DNA from: Vitis vinifera
Lineage: Eukaryota > Streptophyta > Magnoliopsida > Vitales > Vitaceae
NCBI RefSeq assembly: GCF_030704535.1
Contig: NC_081822.1
Span: 878,001 to 942,000 of the forward strand
DNA length: 64,000 nucleotides
Reading direction: 5' to 3'
Of this stretch, positions 63,468 through 64,000 are shown one piece after another. The notes below the pieces were generated by a model. The model was not told where the DNA came from and ran no database searches. It was given only the letters and a program-made list of their open reading frames with translations. Position numbers and translations under genes: made by a program. Numbering within the stretch: the stretch's first letter is position 1; each line of letters starts with the position of its first letter.

Positions 63468-64000
63468 ATGATTGAGAAGAAGCAGAAGAAGTTTCTTACT
63501 GTGGCACCATTTGAGTGTGCCTGGCGCAAGGACCTGAGGTTTCGGGAAGCTGGGCGAGGCTGTGTGGCATTCGAAGCTTTTGCTCACAATGATGTCACGT
63601 TGGTTTTTCGGGAGAGTGTGGGAAGTCAGCACTACCATTATAAAAGGGATAACAGTCCACACTATACGGTAATTCTTGGTAGTCATCGGAATCGGAGATT
63701 GAAAATTGAGGTGGATGGGAAGACTGTGGTTGATGTGGCAGGGATCGGGCTTTGTTGTTCTTCGGCATTTCAGAGCTATTGGATCAGTATCTATGATGGT
63801 TTGATTAGTATTGGCAAAGGAAGATACCCTTTTCAGAATCTTGTGTTTCAGTGGCTTGATTCCAACCCCAATTGTAGTGTTCAGTATGTTGGCCTAAGTA
63901 GTTGGGATAAACATGTGGGTTATAGAAATGTCAATGTATTGCCATTAACCCATAACCATATATCCCTGTGGCAGCACGTGGATTATGGTGAATATGAAGG
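63468..64000 (+). CDS. FAMeT-like-domain protein, probably a BTB/POZ protein (partial, runs off the window)
   Basis: An ATG at 63468, preceded in frame by TAG, opens a frame that stays open to the window edge (177 codons). The protein starts MIEKKQKKFLTVAPFECAWR. Residues from about 30 match the farnesoic-acid-O-methyltransferase-like (Methyltransf_FA) fold by eye: a beta-rich stretch with FAHNDVTLVFRE, YTVILGSHRN, then SYWISIYDGLISIGKG and VQYVGLSSWDKHVGYRNV. I recall this N-terminus in plant BTB/POZ proteins of the At2g30600 type, where BTB, BACK and F5/8-type-C regions follow; those would lie beyond the window. The domain name does not imply methyltransferase activity. Confidence 0.85.
   Translation, partial: MIEKKQKKFLTVAPFECAWRKDLRFREAGRGCVAFEAFAHNDVTLVFRESVGSQHYHYKRDNSPHYTVILGSHRNRRLKIEVDGKTVVDVAGIGLCCSSAFQSYWISIYDGLISIGKGRYPFQNLVFQWLDSNPNCSVQYVGLSSWDKHVGYRNVNVLPLTHNHISLWQHVDYGEYE

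Overview
The window is nuclear DNA from a flowering plant. It has many short, AT-rich spliced introns with GT/GC-AG borders, plant gene families (NIN-like protein, plant catalase, plant NPC1), MITEs, a solo LTR and a nuclear tRNA-Glu gene. A woody eudicot such as grapevine would fit, but that is inference from gene style, not something the sequence proves.

Layout. (1) 214-26884, plus strand: one complete Niemann-Pick C1-type sterol transporter gene. I reconstructed 39 coding exons that sum to 3879 nt (1292 aa plus stop). Its introns carry a PIF/Tourist-like MITE with a TTA duplication, an antisense Copia LTR fragment and a long TA microsatellite. (2) 26885-34776: gene-poor, with MITE-like sequences, a PPR-like relic, a possible unrecognised minus-strand exon and degenerate repeats. 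(3) 34777-39197, minus strand: a complete four-exon NIN-like transcription factor (930 aa, RWP-RK plus PB1, NLP4/5 type). A 64-bp tandem duplication across its start codon creates a 9-codon upstream ORF. (4) 40664-43050: a solo LTR with a perfect 5-bp target duplication. (5) 43.3-52.2 kb: debris of a tandem duplication. (6) 52806-57252, minus strand: a complete eight-exon catalase (492 aa). A 101-bp duplicated G-box module lies upstream of it. (7) 57.4-63.4 kb: AT-rich intergenic DNA with a tRNA-Glu(CTC) gene and a degenerate repeat array. (8) 63468 to the window end, plus strand: the start of a protein with a farnesoic-acid-O-methyltransferase-like domain, probably a BTB/POZ protein.

The main result is the history of the NLP-catalase interval. 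A segment running from inside NLP exon 3 (about 36051) to inside catalase exon 5 (about 54005) was duplicated in tandem, with a 3-bp microhomology (TCA) at the junction at 47094-47096. Because both break points fall inside genes, the two outer genes stayed intact. The junction created a chimeric gene: NLP N-terminal half followed by the catalase C-terminus, with the reading frame continuous across the break point. That chimera later decayed through an in-frame stop, a GC splice donor, loss of its 5' end, loss of the last catalase exons and a roughly 1.2-kb transposon inserted in catalase exon 6'. The insertion site can be compared directly with the intact catalase exon. No operon-like co-function is expected; the genes are separate nuclear transcription units.
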